Below, piece by piece: positions 1 through 8,306 of a stretch of 64,000 bases of DNA. The stretch covers positions 310,001 to 374,000 of the forward strand of contig NZ_CDME01000002.1 in NCBI RefSeq assembly GCF_000826545.1, written 5' to 3'. The notes beneath the pieces were generated by a model that had not been told where the DNA came from, did not search any database, and worked only from the letters and a program-made list of their open reading frames with translations. The stretch's first letter is position 1. The number at the start of each line of letters is the position of its first letter. Source of the DNA: Kibdelosporangium sp. MJ126-NF4. Its GTDB lineage: Bacteria; Actinomycetota; Actinomycetes; Mycobacteriales; Pseudonocardiaceae. The translations under genes were made by a program, and so were the position numbers.

Positions 1-1
1 C

Positions 2-367
2 GTGACCGGGCGACTGGGCGACGTCGTCAACCGCGGCGGTCAGAAAGTCCCGGTGACGATGATCGAGGGGCTGCTGGCCGGGCACGGCTCAGTGGCCGAC
101 GTCGCCATCACCGGCGTGTTCGACGCCCGGCTCGGCGAACGTGCCTGCGCGTTCGTGGTGCTGCGGCCTGGCGCGCGGCTCACCCTCGCCGACATCCGGC
201 ACTACCTCGACGCGCGAGGTGTGACCAGGCACTACTGGCCCGAACGACTGGAGGTGATCGACCGCCTGCCGCGCAACGAAGCGGGCAAGGTGCGCAAGCC
301 CGCGCTGCGCCGATCTGTTGACCACCTCGCGCTACTGGGAGAGGAGACCGGCAGCAATGCTCGATGA
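2..367 (+). CDS. Adenylate-forming (AMP-binding) ligase, C-terminal fragment
   Basis: This is the 3' end of a gene that begins before the window. The visible 121 residues are the small C-terminal lid of an acyl/aryl-AMP ligase. GDVVNRGGQKV is the hinge region (A8) after the core domain. PRNEAGKVRK near the end is the A10 motif, whose lysine catalyses adenylation. The hinge resembles aryl-acid ligases such as 2,3-dihydroxybenzoate-AMP ligase, but the substrate cannot be read because the pocket lies upstream. The first in-frame GTG here is internal, not the start. The gene overlaps the following radical SAM gene by 11 bases, so the two are probably translationally coupled. Confidence 0.88.
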   Translation: MTGRLGDVVNRGGQKVPVTMIEGLLAGHGSVADVAITGVFDARLGERACAFVVLRPGARLTLADIRHYLDARGVTRHYWPERLEVIDRLPRNEAGKVRKPALRRSVDHLALLGEETGSNAR

Positions 368-1364
368 ACAGGACATCGTGGACATGCTTCAGCTCAGGGG
401 GACCGACCAGGAGCAGCTGTTCGCCGCCGCGCGCGACCGGCGGCAGGAGGTGTTCGGCGACGAGGTGGTCGTGCGCGGTGTCACCGAGATCGCCAACCAG
501 TGCCGCGTGAACTGCCAGTTCTGTCCGATGCGGCGGGAGAACACCCGGCACAACGACGGGTTCCGGCTGACCGCGGACGACCTGGTCGACGCGGGCCGGA
601 CCGTGCACGCCAACGACATCAACGTGGTGTTCTTCCAAGGTGGTGAGATCCCGCAGACCACCCGCGTGGTCGGCGAGGCGCTGCCCCGCATCCGCGAACT
701 GTACGACGACGACGTGGAGATCCTGCTCAACCTGGGCAACAAGTCCCACGACGAGTACGCCTACCTGCGCGACCAGGGCGCGACGAGCTACATCATCAAG
801 CACGAGACCAGCGATCCGGAGCTGAACGAGCGGATGCGGTTCGAAACGCTCGAGTCCCGGCTGGACTGCATGCGTGACCTGCTGGACCTGGGCTACTGGG
901 TCGGGACCGGCGCCATCACCGGCCTGCCGGGCCAGAGCCTGGCCAGCATCGCCCGTGACATCCTGCTGGCCAGGGACATCGGCGCGCACATGTGCAGCGT
1001 GTCGCCGTTCGTGCCCGCACCGGACACCCCGCTGTCCGACCACCCGCCCGGCGACGTCGAGGTCGCGCTGAACGCGCTCGCGGCCAGCAGGCTGGTCGAG
1101 CCGAACTGGCTGATCCCGTCGGTCAGCGCGCTGGCCAAGAACCAGGAAGGCGGCCAGTACCGTGGTTTCGCCGCGGGCGCGAACGTGATGACGGTCAACT
1201 TCACGCCGCCCGAGCAGCGCGACCGCTACCTGATCTACGGCAAGGACCGGTTCGTCGTCCGCCGCGACTACGCGTCCGGCCTGATCGCGGGCACCGGCCT
1301 GCGGCCGCGCAAGTCGGTCTTCGCCGGGCGGGAACCGGCACCGCGCAAGGAGTTCATCCCGTGA
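357..1364 (+). CDS. BioB/HydE-type radical SAM enzyme
   Basis: A 335-residue radical SAM protein. The CxxxCxxC cluster motif is C49, C53 and C56, followed by the usual core with a GGE-like strand (FFQGGE) and a long TIM-barrel body. The order and motifs resemble the biotin synthase / HydE / PylB group, which generates a 5'-deoxyadenosyl radical from SAM on a 4Fe-4S cluster. The substrate is unknown. An in-frame TTG at 318 exists, but ATG 357 was chosen because GGAGAGGAG lies about 11 bases upstream. The gene ends in GTGA shared with the condensation-domain gene, so it is part of a tight biosynthetic operon. Confidence 0.85.
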   Translation: MLDEQDIVDMLQLRGTDQEQLFAAARDRRQEVFGDEVVVRGVTEIANQCRVNCQFCPMRRENTRHNDGFRLTADDLVDAGRTVHANDINVVFFQGGEIPQTTRVVGEALPRIRELYDDDVEILLNLGNKSHDEYAYLRDQGATSYIIKHETSDPELNERMRFETLESRLDCMRDLLDLGYWVGTGAITGLPGQSLASIARDILLARDIGAHMCSVSPFVPAPDTPLSDHPPGDVEVALNALAASRLVEPNWLIPSVSALAKNQEGGQYRGFAAGANVMTVNFTPPEQRDRYLIYGKDRFVVRRDYASGLIAGTGLRPRKSVFAGREPAPRKEFIP

Positions 1365-2782
1365 CCGGCGAACTGCCGACGTCGATCGCGCCCACGCAGG
1401 AGATGCAGTGGGAGCTGATGTACGCGCTGTCCCCGTCGGATCCCGGCGCGTCGCGTGTCCTGATCGTGGACAACCGGTATCTGGACGGTCCGCTCGACCG
1501 CGCGGCGATGCAGGCCGCCTTCGCCGACGTGATCGCACGCCAGGACGCGCTCAGGCTCACCTTCGCCGCTGTGGCGCCGGATCCGACCGTGGTCATCGAG
1601 GACCGGATCGAACCGCCGGTCGAGTTCCTCGACCTGTCCGGCCTGCCGGAGACCGTCCAGACGACACGGATCCAGGAGTTGGCGTACCAGGAGAACCGTC
1701 GCCGCTTCGACCTCGGCGGGCCGCTCTGGCACGCCTGGGTGGTCCGGCTCAGCGACGAGACCTGCCTGGTGAACGTGTCGTTCTCGCATGTGATCGCGGA
1801 CGGCGCGGCGTGCGACGTGTTCATGCACGACCTGCTGGCGGCCTACCAGGCACGCACCGGGGAAGGCCCAGGCTGGACAGCCGACGCGCCGACGTTCGCC
1901 GAGATCCACGCCATGCAGACGCGACGCTTCGAGGCACGGTCGGACAAGCTGGAGCACTGGCGGTCCACGCTCGCGCCGGTGCCCCAGAATCCGGACTTCA
2001 CGCGGAACGCTCCGGCGGACGCGGATCTTCTCGGCCGCGCGCGGATCCGGTTCGAGCTGCCCACCGCGACCGCGACCGAACTGCGCCGGATCGCGTGGCG
2101 AGCGGCGACCACGCCGTTCGTCGTCGTGCTCACCGCGTACCACGTCCTGTTGTCACTGCTCGCGGGCAAGGAACGAACGGTGATCGCGAGCGGCACGCTG
2201 ACGCGTCCGACGAAACGCGAGAAGCAGTCGATCATGCAGTTCGTGACCGACACCTACGTCTGTGCCGACACACCGGACGGCGCGGCACTCCGTGACGTGG
2301 TCGCCTACGCACACCGGTCGATGTCCGACGGGATCGAGAACCTGCTGTCGTACAAGGCGATCGCGCAAGCGGTGAATCCGCGGTTCGACACCGTGCGACC
2401 ATGGGCCGACTACCACATGTGCGACGGGCACTTCTACTCCGGCGCTTCCTACAGCCCGGCGCCGAAAGACTCGCGCCTGCGGCTGCGACACGCCTACATC
2501 CCCGGGCGTCCGCCGGACGAACACGCGTCGGAACTGATGGCCGGTGCGCTCACGCCGGACCTGTTCGAGGCGTGGGACGCCTGGTGCGGCCCCAGCGTCG
2601 CCATGGGCAATCCCCGCAACGGTGGTGTGCTGCTGTACAACGACCGCGTGTACCCGACCGAGGTGATGCGCGGAATGCTGGACACGTACCTGTGGATCGT
2701 GGAAGCCCTCGCCTGGTCGCCGCAGGCGAAGGTGGGCGACCTGCGCGAGGAGTACGAACGCGAGCGGAGGTCGCGGGTATGA
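1361..2782 (+). CDS. Free-standing NRPS condensation-domain protein
   Basis: A 473-residue protein equal in length to one condensation domain, with no adenylation or carrier domain. The active-site motif is SHVIADG at residues 142-148, so the second His (H143), Asp (D147) and Gly of HHxxxDG are kept while the first His is Ser, as in many active C domains. Such domains join an acyl or aminoacyl group held on a carrier protein to an amine or alcohol acceptor. The GTG start overlaps the upstream stop (GTGA) and the 3' end overlaps the next start (ATGA), so it is coupled on both sides. Donor and acceptor are not predictable. Confidence 0.85.
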   Translation: MTGELPTSIAPTQEMQWELMYALSPSDPGASRVLIVDNRYLDGPLDRAAMQAAFADVIARQDALRLTFAAVAPDPTVVIEDRIEPPVEFLDLSGLPETVQTTRIQELAYQENRRRFDLGGPLWHAWVVRLSDETCLVNVSFSHVIADGAACDVFMHDLLAAYQARTGEGPGWTADAPTFAEIHAMQTRRFEARSDKLEHWRSTLAPVPQNPDFTRNAPADADLLGRARIRFELPTATATELRRIAWRAATTPFVVVLTAYHVLLSLLAGKERTVIASGTLTRPTKREKQSIMQFVTDTYVCADTPDGAALRDVVAYAHRSMSDGIENLLSYKAIAQAVNPRFDTVRPWADYHMCDGHFYSGASYSPAPKDSRLRLRHAYIPGRPPDEHASELMAGALTPDLFEAWDAWCGPSVAMGNPRNGGVLLYNDRVYPTEVMRGMLDTYLWIVEALAWSPQAKVGDLREEYERERRSRV

Positions 2783-3798
2783 CACGGACTGATCCCGTGC
2801 TGACGCGGGACGGCGCGGTCGGCTGGCGCGACATCCCGTTGGATGGCATGACCTGCTACCACCGGTGCGTCGAAGCCGTCCTGCGCGCCACGGGCAGGTC
2901 CACCGACGAGGTCGTCACCGAGATGAGCGGCCCGATCACCAGCGACTTCGCCGACGACGGCCGACCGGATCTGCGTCTGCGCAGCGCGACCGCCCGCTGG
3001 CTGTACGCCCCGGAGGGAGAGAGCCGCTGGGATGTGGTGCGGGACCGACTGGCAACCGGATGCCCGATCCTGATCTGGCCGGACGGCTACTTCTGGCCCG
3101 GTGATCCCTACGAGGGACGTCGGCACATCCATCACCACGCCGTGCTGGCGACCGGTATCGACGGCGGCACGCTGCGGTACCTGGACGTCGACGCGGACGA
3201 GACGAGCGGCTTCCGCGGCGAAGTGCCGTGGACCGACCAGACCAGGCGGGCGTGCACGCGTGTACTCGATCTGGACGTGTCGACGCCAGGACCGCCACTG
3301 TTGCCGGGTGAGGTGGACGAAACCATCGCGGCGTCCGTCGAGCCACTCGGCCGACTCGCCCACGCCACCGCGGACCTTGCCCGGTGGTGGGCCGCGGGAC
3401 CGACACGGCGCCTGGCGCACGCCGTCGACCTGTACGCGCTGGGCGACGTCCAGCCACAGGTGTACCTGTTCGCGGCGCTGTGCGAACGACACGGTCACAC
3501 CGATCTGGCCAAGCTGGGCTACCGGGCGGCGGCCGTGGCGAAGAAGATCAGCTTGCTGCTTTTCGGCCTGCACAAGTACAAACCGATCGCGCCGTACGAC
3601 CTGTGCCTCGACGACATCGAGAGTCTCGCCGCTCGACTGCGGGAGATGTGGCACCTGGCCGCGGATACCGCCGCCCTCCCGGACAACGCCGTGCCTGATG
3701 GCGCCTGGTTGTGGCAGCGGCTGGACGCACTGTCCATGTGGCACTTCGACTCCAGTATCGGCAGCTGCCCGGAGCGTGTCGAGGTGCGCTCGATCTGA
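2779..3798 (+). CDS. BtrH-like N-terminal domain protein, putative acyltransferase
   Basis: A 339-residue protein. The N-terminal half looks like the BtrH papain-type fold, with Cys26 in MTCYHRC, His118-120 in IHHHAVLATG and Asp in YLDVDAD (about 136-138), which would form a Cys-His-Asp triad. In butirosin synthesis BtrH moves an acyl group from a carrier protein to an aminoglycoside. By analogy this protein could offload or transfer the product of the coupled condensation domain, but that is inference. The C-terminal half is helical and not recognised. The start overlaps the condensation gene by ATGA. A cysteine-protease-like or cyclising role is possible. Confidence 0.6.
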   Translation: MTRTDPVLTRDGAVGWRDIPLDGMTCYHRCVEAVLRATGRSTDEVVTEMSGPITSDFADDGRPDLRLRSATARWLYAPEGESRWDVVRDRLATGCPILIWPDGYFWPGDPYEGRRHIHHHAVLATGIDGGTLRYLDVDADETSGFRGEVPWTDQTRRACTRVLDLDVSTPGPPLLPGEVDETIAASVEPLGRLAHATADLARWWAAGPTRRLAHAVDLYALGDVQPQVYLFAALCERHGHTDLAKLGYRAAAVAKKISLLLFGLHKYKPIAPYDLCLDDIESLAARLREMWHLAADTAALPDNAVPDGAWLWQRLDALSMWHFDSSIGSCPERVEVRSI

Positions 3799-3818
3799 GA
3801 GCCGGTAAGGTCCCAGGG

Positions 3819-4898
3819 GTGGGCGAGAAACTGTCTTGGCGGCAGGCGCTTGCGTGGCGGATGCGTAAGCACCACTTGGTCGACCCTGCTCGCGATGCGG
3901 TCGGTGTCGCGAGCACGTTGTGTGGTCTGCACGCGCAGGTGATGTCGTCCGCCGAGTTGAGCGTGTGGGCGCGAACCGGCTCGTTGTCGCGGGATGTTGT
4001 GGCGGATGCGCTGTGGAAACGTCGTACGCTGGTCAAGCTGTGGGCGGCACGCGGAACGCTCTACATCCTGCCGTCGGCCGAGCTCGGCACGTGGCTGGCC
4101 GCGCTGGGCACGCAGACGAAGTTCGGCAACGCCGGGAACGTGAAGATCGACGACCTGGTCGACGTGATCAGCGCGGCCCTCGACGGGAAAGCACTGACAC
4201 GCAAGGAGCTGGCCTCGACCGCGGAGCGGATCAGCGGCAAACCGGAGCACGCGGAGTGGATCGGTTCCAGTTGGGGCTCGTATCTGAAAGCCGCATCCTT
4301 TCGCGGCGCGATCTGCTTCGCCGCCAGCGAAGGCAGCCAGGTGCGGTTCGCCGCCCCACGCGACTGGCTGCGTACGCCGATTCGCCGCCCGTCCGCAGAG
4401 GACGGGATGAAGGACATCACCAGGCGATTCCTCGCCGCCTACGCACCGGCCACCCCCGAAGACCTCACACGGTGGTGGCTGGGGCCGCCGGTACCGACGC
4501 GCGGGCGCAAGCTGATCGCCGCGTTGGCCGACGACGTCGTGGAAGTCGACGTGGAAGGCCACCGCGCGTGGGTACTGGCCTCGGACCTGGACGACATGTA
4601 CGACGCGGAGGCGCCGGACACCGCGTGCTTGCTCCCGGCGTTCGATCCGTGGGTGATCGGGATGGGACGGCACGCGCCGATGCTCGACCCGCAGCACCTG
4701 GACAAGGTCTTTCGCAAGCAGGGCTGGATATCACCGGTGCTGCTGGTCAACGGACGGATCGAAGGTGTGTGGCGGAACGAACGGACGGGAGTGGATCTCC
4801 AGCCGTTCGGTCGCTTGCCGGAGTGGGCGACACGGCAACTGCGGGCGCAGGCCGAACGGGTGCGTGACTTCCTCGCCGAGCGTCAGGACCGGCTGTAG
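3819..4898 (+). CDS. AlkZ-like winged-helix protein (HTH_42 family)
   Basis: A 359-residue member of the winged-helix DNA-binding family that includes the DNA glycosylases AlkZ and YcaQ, which excise bulky alkylated or cross-linked bases. In characterised AlkZ-type enzymes a QxQ motif is catalytic. Here the equivalent is H38-A-Q40 (GLHAQ), an HxQ variant. GTG 3819 was chosen because AAGG lies 8 bases upstream; ATG 3711 would lie inside the previous gene. It is only 20 bases after the BtrH-like gene, so it may be read with the cluster and act in self-protection, but many actinomycetes carry such genes outside clusters. The 3' end overlaps the convergent dioxygenase gene by 16 bases. Confidence 0.75.
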   Translation: MGEKLSWRQALAWRMRKHHLVDPARDAVGVASTLCGLHAQVMSSAELSVWARTGSLSRDVVADALWKRRTLVKLWAARGTLYILPSAELGTWLAALGTQTKFGNAGNVKIDDLVDVISAALDGKALTRKELASTAERISGKPEHAEWIGSSWGSYLKAASFRGAICFAASEGSQVRFAAPRDWLRTPIRRPSAEDGMKDITRRFLAAYAPATPEDLTRWWLGPPVPTRGRKLIAALADDVVEVDVEGHRAWVLASDLDDMYDAEAPDTACLLPAFDPWVIGMGRHAPMLDPQHLDKVFRKQGWISPVLLVNGRIEGVWRNERTGVDLQPFGRLPEWATRQLRAQAERVRDFLAERQDRL

Positions 4899-5737
4899 AC
4901 GACCGGGAAGTACTCGTCGAAGTCGATCGGGTCACCGACCTGGATCGTGGCCAGGATCTCGCTGGGCAGGATGTTGGGAATGCCGTTGTAGGTCGCACCG
5001 CACGGCATCCACGAGATGGCGAAGGCCGGTCGCGGCCGCGGTGTCATGTTCGCACACGAAGCGTGCGCGGTATCTCCATTATGGACGATCATGGCACCGG
5101 CCCTGACCGGGCAGGACGCCGGTTCGGCCGTTTCCCACTTCGGGTTGAGCTGTTTCAGGCTGTCGATCCGCATGCTGCCCTTCGTCCGCATCCGGGACTT
5201 GTGGCTGCCCGGGATGTAGTGCATGCAGCCGTTGCTCAGGTCGCAGTCGACCAGCGCGAACCAGAACGTGGACGCCGCCGAGTGCGTGAACGAGAACGCC
5301 GGAGTGTCCATGTGCCAGCCGGTCGGCTCGCCCCACGCGGGCTTGAACATCGTCTGGTCGTGCCACAACCGCACGCCGTCGACACCGCCGAGCACGGCCG
5401 CGATTCGCCCGAGCCGCGGATCGAGGCTGAACTTGCGCACGCGTTCGTCGGTCTGCCACAGGTTGACGTGCTGCGACAGCACGCGAGTCCACGACCGTCG
5501 GTGCTTGAGGAACGCGTCCCGCAGCCGTTTCCGGTTCTCCGGCCGGGACACGTCGAGGCCGTCACCCGTGGGCGCGGTGGTCTCGTTCGCCATCCGCGCG
5601 AGCCCGCGCGACGCCACGGCGCCGGAGAGATCCTGGTGCAACCGGTCGACTTCCGCGTTGTCGAGGAAGTCCTCGATGACGAGGAAACCGTTCTCCTGGT
5701 AGGACTCGACCTGCTCGTCGGTCAGCTCGTCCCGCAT
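4883..5737 (-). CDS. Phytanoyl-CoA dioxygenase (PhyH) family protein
   Basis: A 284-residue Fe(II)/2-oxoglutarate dioxygenase-like protein. The metal triad is visible as H142-x-D144 in GWHMD and H225 in GDTAHAS. R236 in RPRPAFAI is suited to binding 2-oxoglutarate. The family hydroxylates, epimerises or halogenates small molecules; retention of Asp in HxD argues for oxygenation rather than halogenation. ATG 5737 was chosen because GGAGG sits 5 bases upstream; the TTG at 5749 would overlap that ribosome site. It lies 23 bases downstream of the halogenase gene on the same strand, so the two probably share a transcript and tailor the same product. Confidence 0.85.
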   Translation of the reverse strand: MRDELTDEQVESYQENGFLVIEDFLDNAEVDRLHQDLSGAVASRGLARMANETTAPTGDGLDVSRPENRKRLRDAFLKHRRSWTRVLSQHVNLWQTDERVRKFSLDPRLGRIAAVLGGVDGVRLWHDQTMFKPAWGEPTGWHMDTPAFSFTHSAASTFWFALVDCDLSNGCMHYIPGSHKSRMRTKGSMRIDSLKQLNPKWETAEPASCPVRAGAMIVHNGDTAHASCANMTPRPRPAFAISWMPCGATYNGIPNILPSEILATIQVGDPIDFDEYFPVVYSRS

Positions 5738-5760
5738 GGCCGCCTCCAATCACTGGTGTG

Positions 5761-7239
5761 TCAGCGTTTCGTGCTGACGAGTCGCCTGATCACGCGCCGC
5801 CGCAAGGCGCTGAGCGCCGACTCGACTGCACCGAGCCGGGCGACACCGAGCCGTCCGCGGACCATCCTGATGTACATGCCGTCCACCGCCGCCAGCCGCC
5901 CGGCCAACCGCTCGTCGTCCATTGTGGTCATGAACTTCGCGACACGGTTGTTCGTGGACAGCCCGTGCGCCTCACGCATCATGTCGGCGGTGTACCGCAT
6001 CGCCCGGTCCACCTCGTCCGCGCTGACCTCGTCGGAGTCCAGGTCCATGTCACCGGACACCACCGGCTGGATCAGATCGAACGCGCGCTGGAAGTCCTCG
6101 CTGCTCACGCCGGGCAGCACGATCTCGTCCTGGTTGCGCAGCTGCCGGTAGAAACCGGCGACGGTGATGATCAACCGCGTGTACGCCTGCGCCAGATATC
6201 CGTGGTGGAACCGTTCCAGGGCCTCGGCGGAATGGTCGCAGCGAATCTCGGAGCAGATGGTGGCCGCCGCGCTCAACGCACCCATACAAGCCATGTGCAC
6301 ACCAGTGGAGAACAGTGGATCGATGAATCCCGCGGCGTCGCCCACCAGCCGGTAGCCGGGACCGGCGTAGTTCGCGGCGAAGTAGGAGTAGTCACGCCAG
6401 ACGCGGACTTGTCCGTCCCGCTCGGCGTACTCCAGCAACGACGTCACGTCCGGCGATCGGGACAGGCCGTCGGCGAACACCGCCTCGTCCGAACCGAGAT
6501 CGTAGCGCCGCGCCCGGAAGACGTCCCGGTGCACGACCACACCGACGCTGAGCCTGTCGCCGTGCAGCGGAATGGCCCATGTCCAGCCGGATCCGTCGGT
6601 CAGCGCCTCCATCGAGAACGCGCCGGGCCGCTCGGCACCGTGGATGTCGCGGTACACCTTGGCGCCTCGGAAGTACGTGCCCACCGCCACATTCGCGAAC
6701 GTCTCCTCGGCGCGGCGGTCCTTGAAGTACCGCGCGGACAGCAAACCGCTCTGGCCGGTGGCGTCCACCAGGTAGTCGAAGGAGATCCGGCCGGTGGATC
6801 CATCCGGCTGACGTAGCGTCGCGGCGACCGGGCGGCCCTCGTCGAAGTCGACGTCCGTCACCGCTGTCCGGTCGTTGACGTTCGCGCCGACCGATCGCGC
6901 GTGGTCGAAGAGAATGTTGTCGAACTCGGACCGCACGACCTGATAGCTGTGCCGGTACTTGCCCTGCGTGGTGAAGTCGATGTGCCCGGGAACCTCGCCC
7001 TGTTTCATCCGGAAGTAGCCGCCGTACTTCCTCACGAAACCGTGCGCGGCGACTCGCTCCGCCGCACCGACGAACCCCAGCGTCGGAAGCGCGGACGTCA
7101 GCAACGACTCGCCGATGTGATACCGGGGAAACTCCTCCTTCTCCACCAACGTGACGGCCATGCCCTCGCGGGCGAGCATCGCGGCGGTCAACGACCCGGC
7201 GGGGCCACCTCCGGCCACCAAGACACGCGTGTGCGGCAT
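5761..7239 (-). CDS. FAD-dependent halogenase
   Basis: A 492-residue flavin enzyme. GGGPAG at residues 10-15 binds FAD. W219-T-W221-A-I-P224 is the WxWxIP motif that separates flavin halogenases from monooxygenases. FVRKYGGYF contains Lys71, a good candidate for the lysine that carries hypohalous acid. FPRYHIGESLL near residue 37 and GDAAGFIDPLFS further on are typical of the phenol/pyrrole-type branch, in which substrates are often carrier-bound. The substrate is inferred only. ATG 7239 was chosen because it immediately precedes the Rossmann strand. The promoter region is shared with the divergent ABC exporter and contains a nested dyad. Confidence 0.88.
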   Translation of the reverse strand: MPHTRVLVAGGGPAGSLTAAMLAREGMAVTLVEKEEFPRYHIGESLLTSALPTLGFVGAAERVAAHGFVRKYGGYFRMKQGEVPGHIDFTTQGKYRHSYQVVRSEFDNILFDHARSVGANVNDRTAVTDVDFDEGRPVAATLRQPDGSTGRISFDYLVDATGQSGLLSARYFKDRRAEETFANVAVGTYFRGAKVYRDIHGAERPGAFSMEALTDGSGWTWAIPLHGDRLSVGVVVHRDVFRARRYDLGSDEAVFADGLSRSPDVTSLLEYAERDGQVRVWRDYSYFAANYAGPGYRLVGDAAGFIDPLFSTGVHMACMGALSAAATICSEIRCDHSAEALERFHHGYLAQAYTRLIITVAGFYRQLRNQDEIVLPGVSSEDFQRAFDLIQPVVSGDMDLDSDEVSADEVDRAMRYTADMMREAHGLSTNNRVAKFMTTMDDERLAGRLAAVDGMYIRMVRGRLGVARLGAVESALSALRRRVIRRLVSTKR

Positions 7240-7261
7240 GACCACGACAATGTCGCTGCGG

Positions 7262-7307
7262 CATACAGTTCGCCTACAGAGTAGGTATCCTGTAGGGCCG
7301 CTGTATG
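7262..7307. promoter_or_regulatory. Nested double dyad, probable operator of the halogenase/exporter divergon
   Basis: Two inverted repeats share one centre at 7284.5. The inner pair is CCTACAG at 7273-7279 and CTGTAGG at 7290-7296. The outer pair is CATACAG at 7262-7268 and CTGTATG at 7301-7307. The half-sites on each side are 11 bases apart, about one helical turn, so all four (A/C)TACAG boxes face the same side of the DNA. The right outer arm covers the first proposed ATG of the ABC ATPase gene, and the left one is about 23 bases before the halogenase start. A TetR- or GntR-like dimer pair is a reasonable guess; no regulator gene is adjacent. Confidence 0.65.
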
Positions 7308-8306
7308 GCACGAGGCAATGGTCGGCCCATGACCGGAACCGCGGCGACACCGGCTGCCCACGCGCTCGGCACGACCGAAGGCGCGCCGCTCGTACGAGCC
7401 AGGAACCTGGTCAAGCGATTCGGCGACACCACCGCTGTGGACGGTATCGACGTCACGATCCAGCCTGGCGAGGCGTTCGGATTCCTGGGCCGCAATGGCG
7501 CGGGCAAGACCTCGATGATGCGGATGATCGGCTGCGTGTCGCCGCTGAGCGATGGCGAGCTGACCGTACTCGGGATGGATCCGGTGCGCGACGGTGCCGT
7601 GATCCGGGCACGGTTGGGCGTGTGCCCGCAGGAGGACAACCTCGACCTGGAGCTGACCGCCCGGCAGAACCTGACCACGTACGCCCGCTACTTCCGGATC
7701 AGCCGCGCCGAAGCCCGGCGACGCGCTGACGAACTGCTGGAGTTCGTGCAGCTCGACGAACGTGCCACCAGCAAGGTGGAACCGTTGTCCGGTGGGATGA
7801 AGCGACGACTGACGATCGCCCGTGCGTTGATCAACGATCCGGCCGTCGTGCTGCTGGACGAGCCGACCACCGGCCTGGATCCGCAGGCCCGGCACCTCGT
7901 GTGGGAACGGCTGTTCCAGCTCAAGAAGCGCGGTGTCACGCTTGTGCTGACCACGCACTACATGGAGGAGGCGGAGCAGCTCTGCGACCGGCTCGTCATC
8001 ATGGACGCCGGTCGAATCGTCGCCCAGGGCACGCCACGCTCGTTGATCGACGCGCACTGCGCCAAGGAAGTGGTCGAACTGCGGTTCGCCACGGACGACC
8101 TGGAGTCCTACTCGGACAAACTGGCGAACGTGGGCGACCGTGTCGAGGTCCTGCCGGACCGTCTGTTGCTGTACACCGACGACGGCGACGAGGCCGTCCC
8201 GCGCGTGTACGAGAACGGTCTGCGACCGTCCGGTGTGTTGGTGCGGCGCAGCGGCTTGGAGGACGTGTTCCTGCTCCTGACCGGTCGGACGCTGGGGGAG
8301 GACTGA
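7305..8306 (+). CDS. ABC transporter ATP-binding protein (DrrA/NodI-like)
   Basis: A 333-residue ATPase with Walker A GRNGAGKTS, signature LSGGMKRRL, Walker B VVLLDEPT and the switch histidine in VLTTHYMEE. The tail GLEDVFLLLTGR is the DrrA-type C-terminus found with drug and polysaccharide exporters. It would power export with the two ABC-2 permeases that follow at once. Two starts are possible. ATG 7305 lies inside the dyad and would be nearly leaderless; ATG 7329 (MTGTAATP) lies clear of it. The divergent position opposite the halogenase suggests export of the halogenated product. Confidence 0.88.
   Translation: MARGNGRPMTGTAATPAAHALGTTEGAPLVRARNLVKRFGDTTAVDGIDVTIQPGEAFGFLGRNGAGKTSMMRMIGCVSPLSDGELTVLGMDPVRDGAVIRARLGVCPQEDNLDLELTARQNLTTYARYFRISRAEARRRADELLEFVQLDERATSKVEPLSGGMKRRLTIARALINDPAVVLLDEPTTGLDPQARHLVWERLFQLKKRGVTLVLTTHYMEEAEQLCDRLVIMDAGRIVAQGTPRSLIDAHCAKEVVELRFATDDLESYSDKLANVGDRVEVLPDRLLLYTDDGDEAVPRVYENGLRPSGVLVRRSGLEDVFLLLTGRTLGED

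Noticed and set aside
180..1538. A 452-codon open frame antisense to the radical SAM gene
   Set aside because: It is a high-GC shadow: Arg/Pro/Gly/Val-rich, no motif, no ribosome site, and opposite a gene with clear catalytic motifs.
1..7239. Assignment of the left-edge cluster to a named chlorinated antibiotic
   Set aside because: A halogenase in a Pseudonocardiales-like genome invites guesses, but no polyketide or sugar genes are visible and the ligase pocket is off the window.
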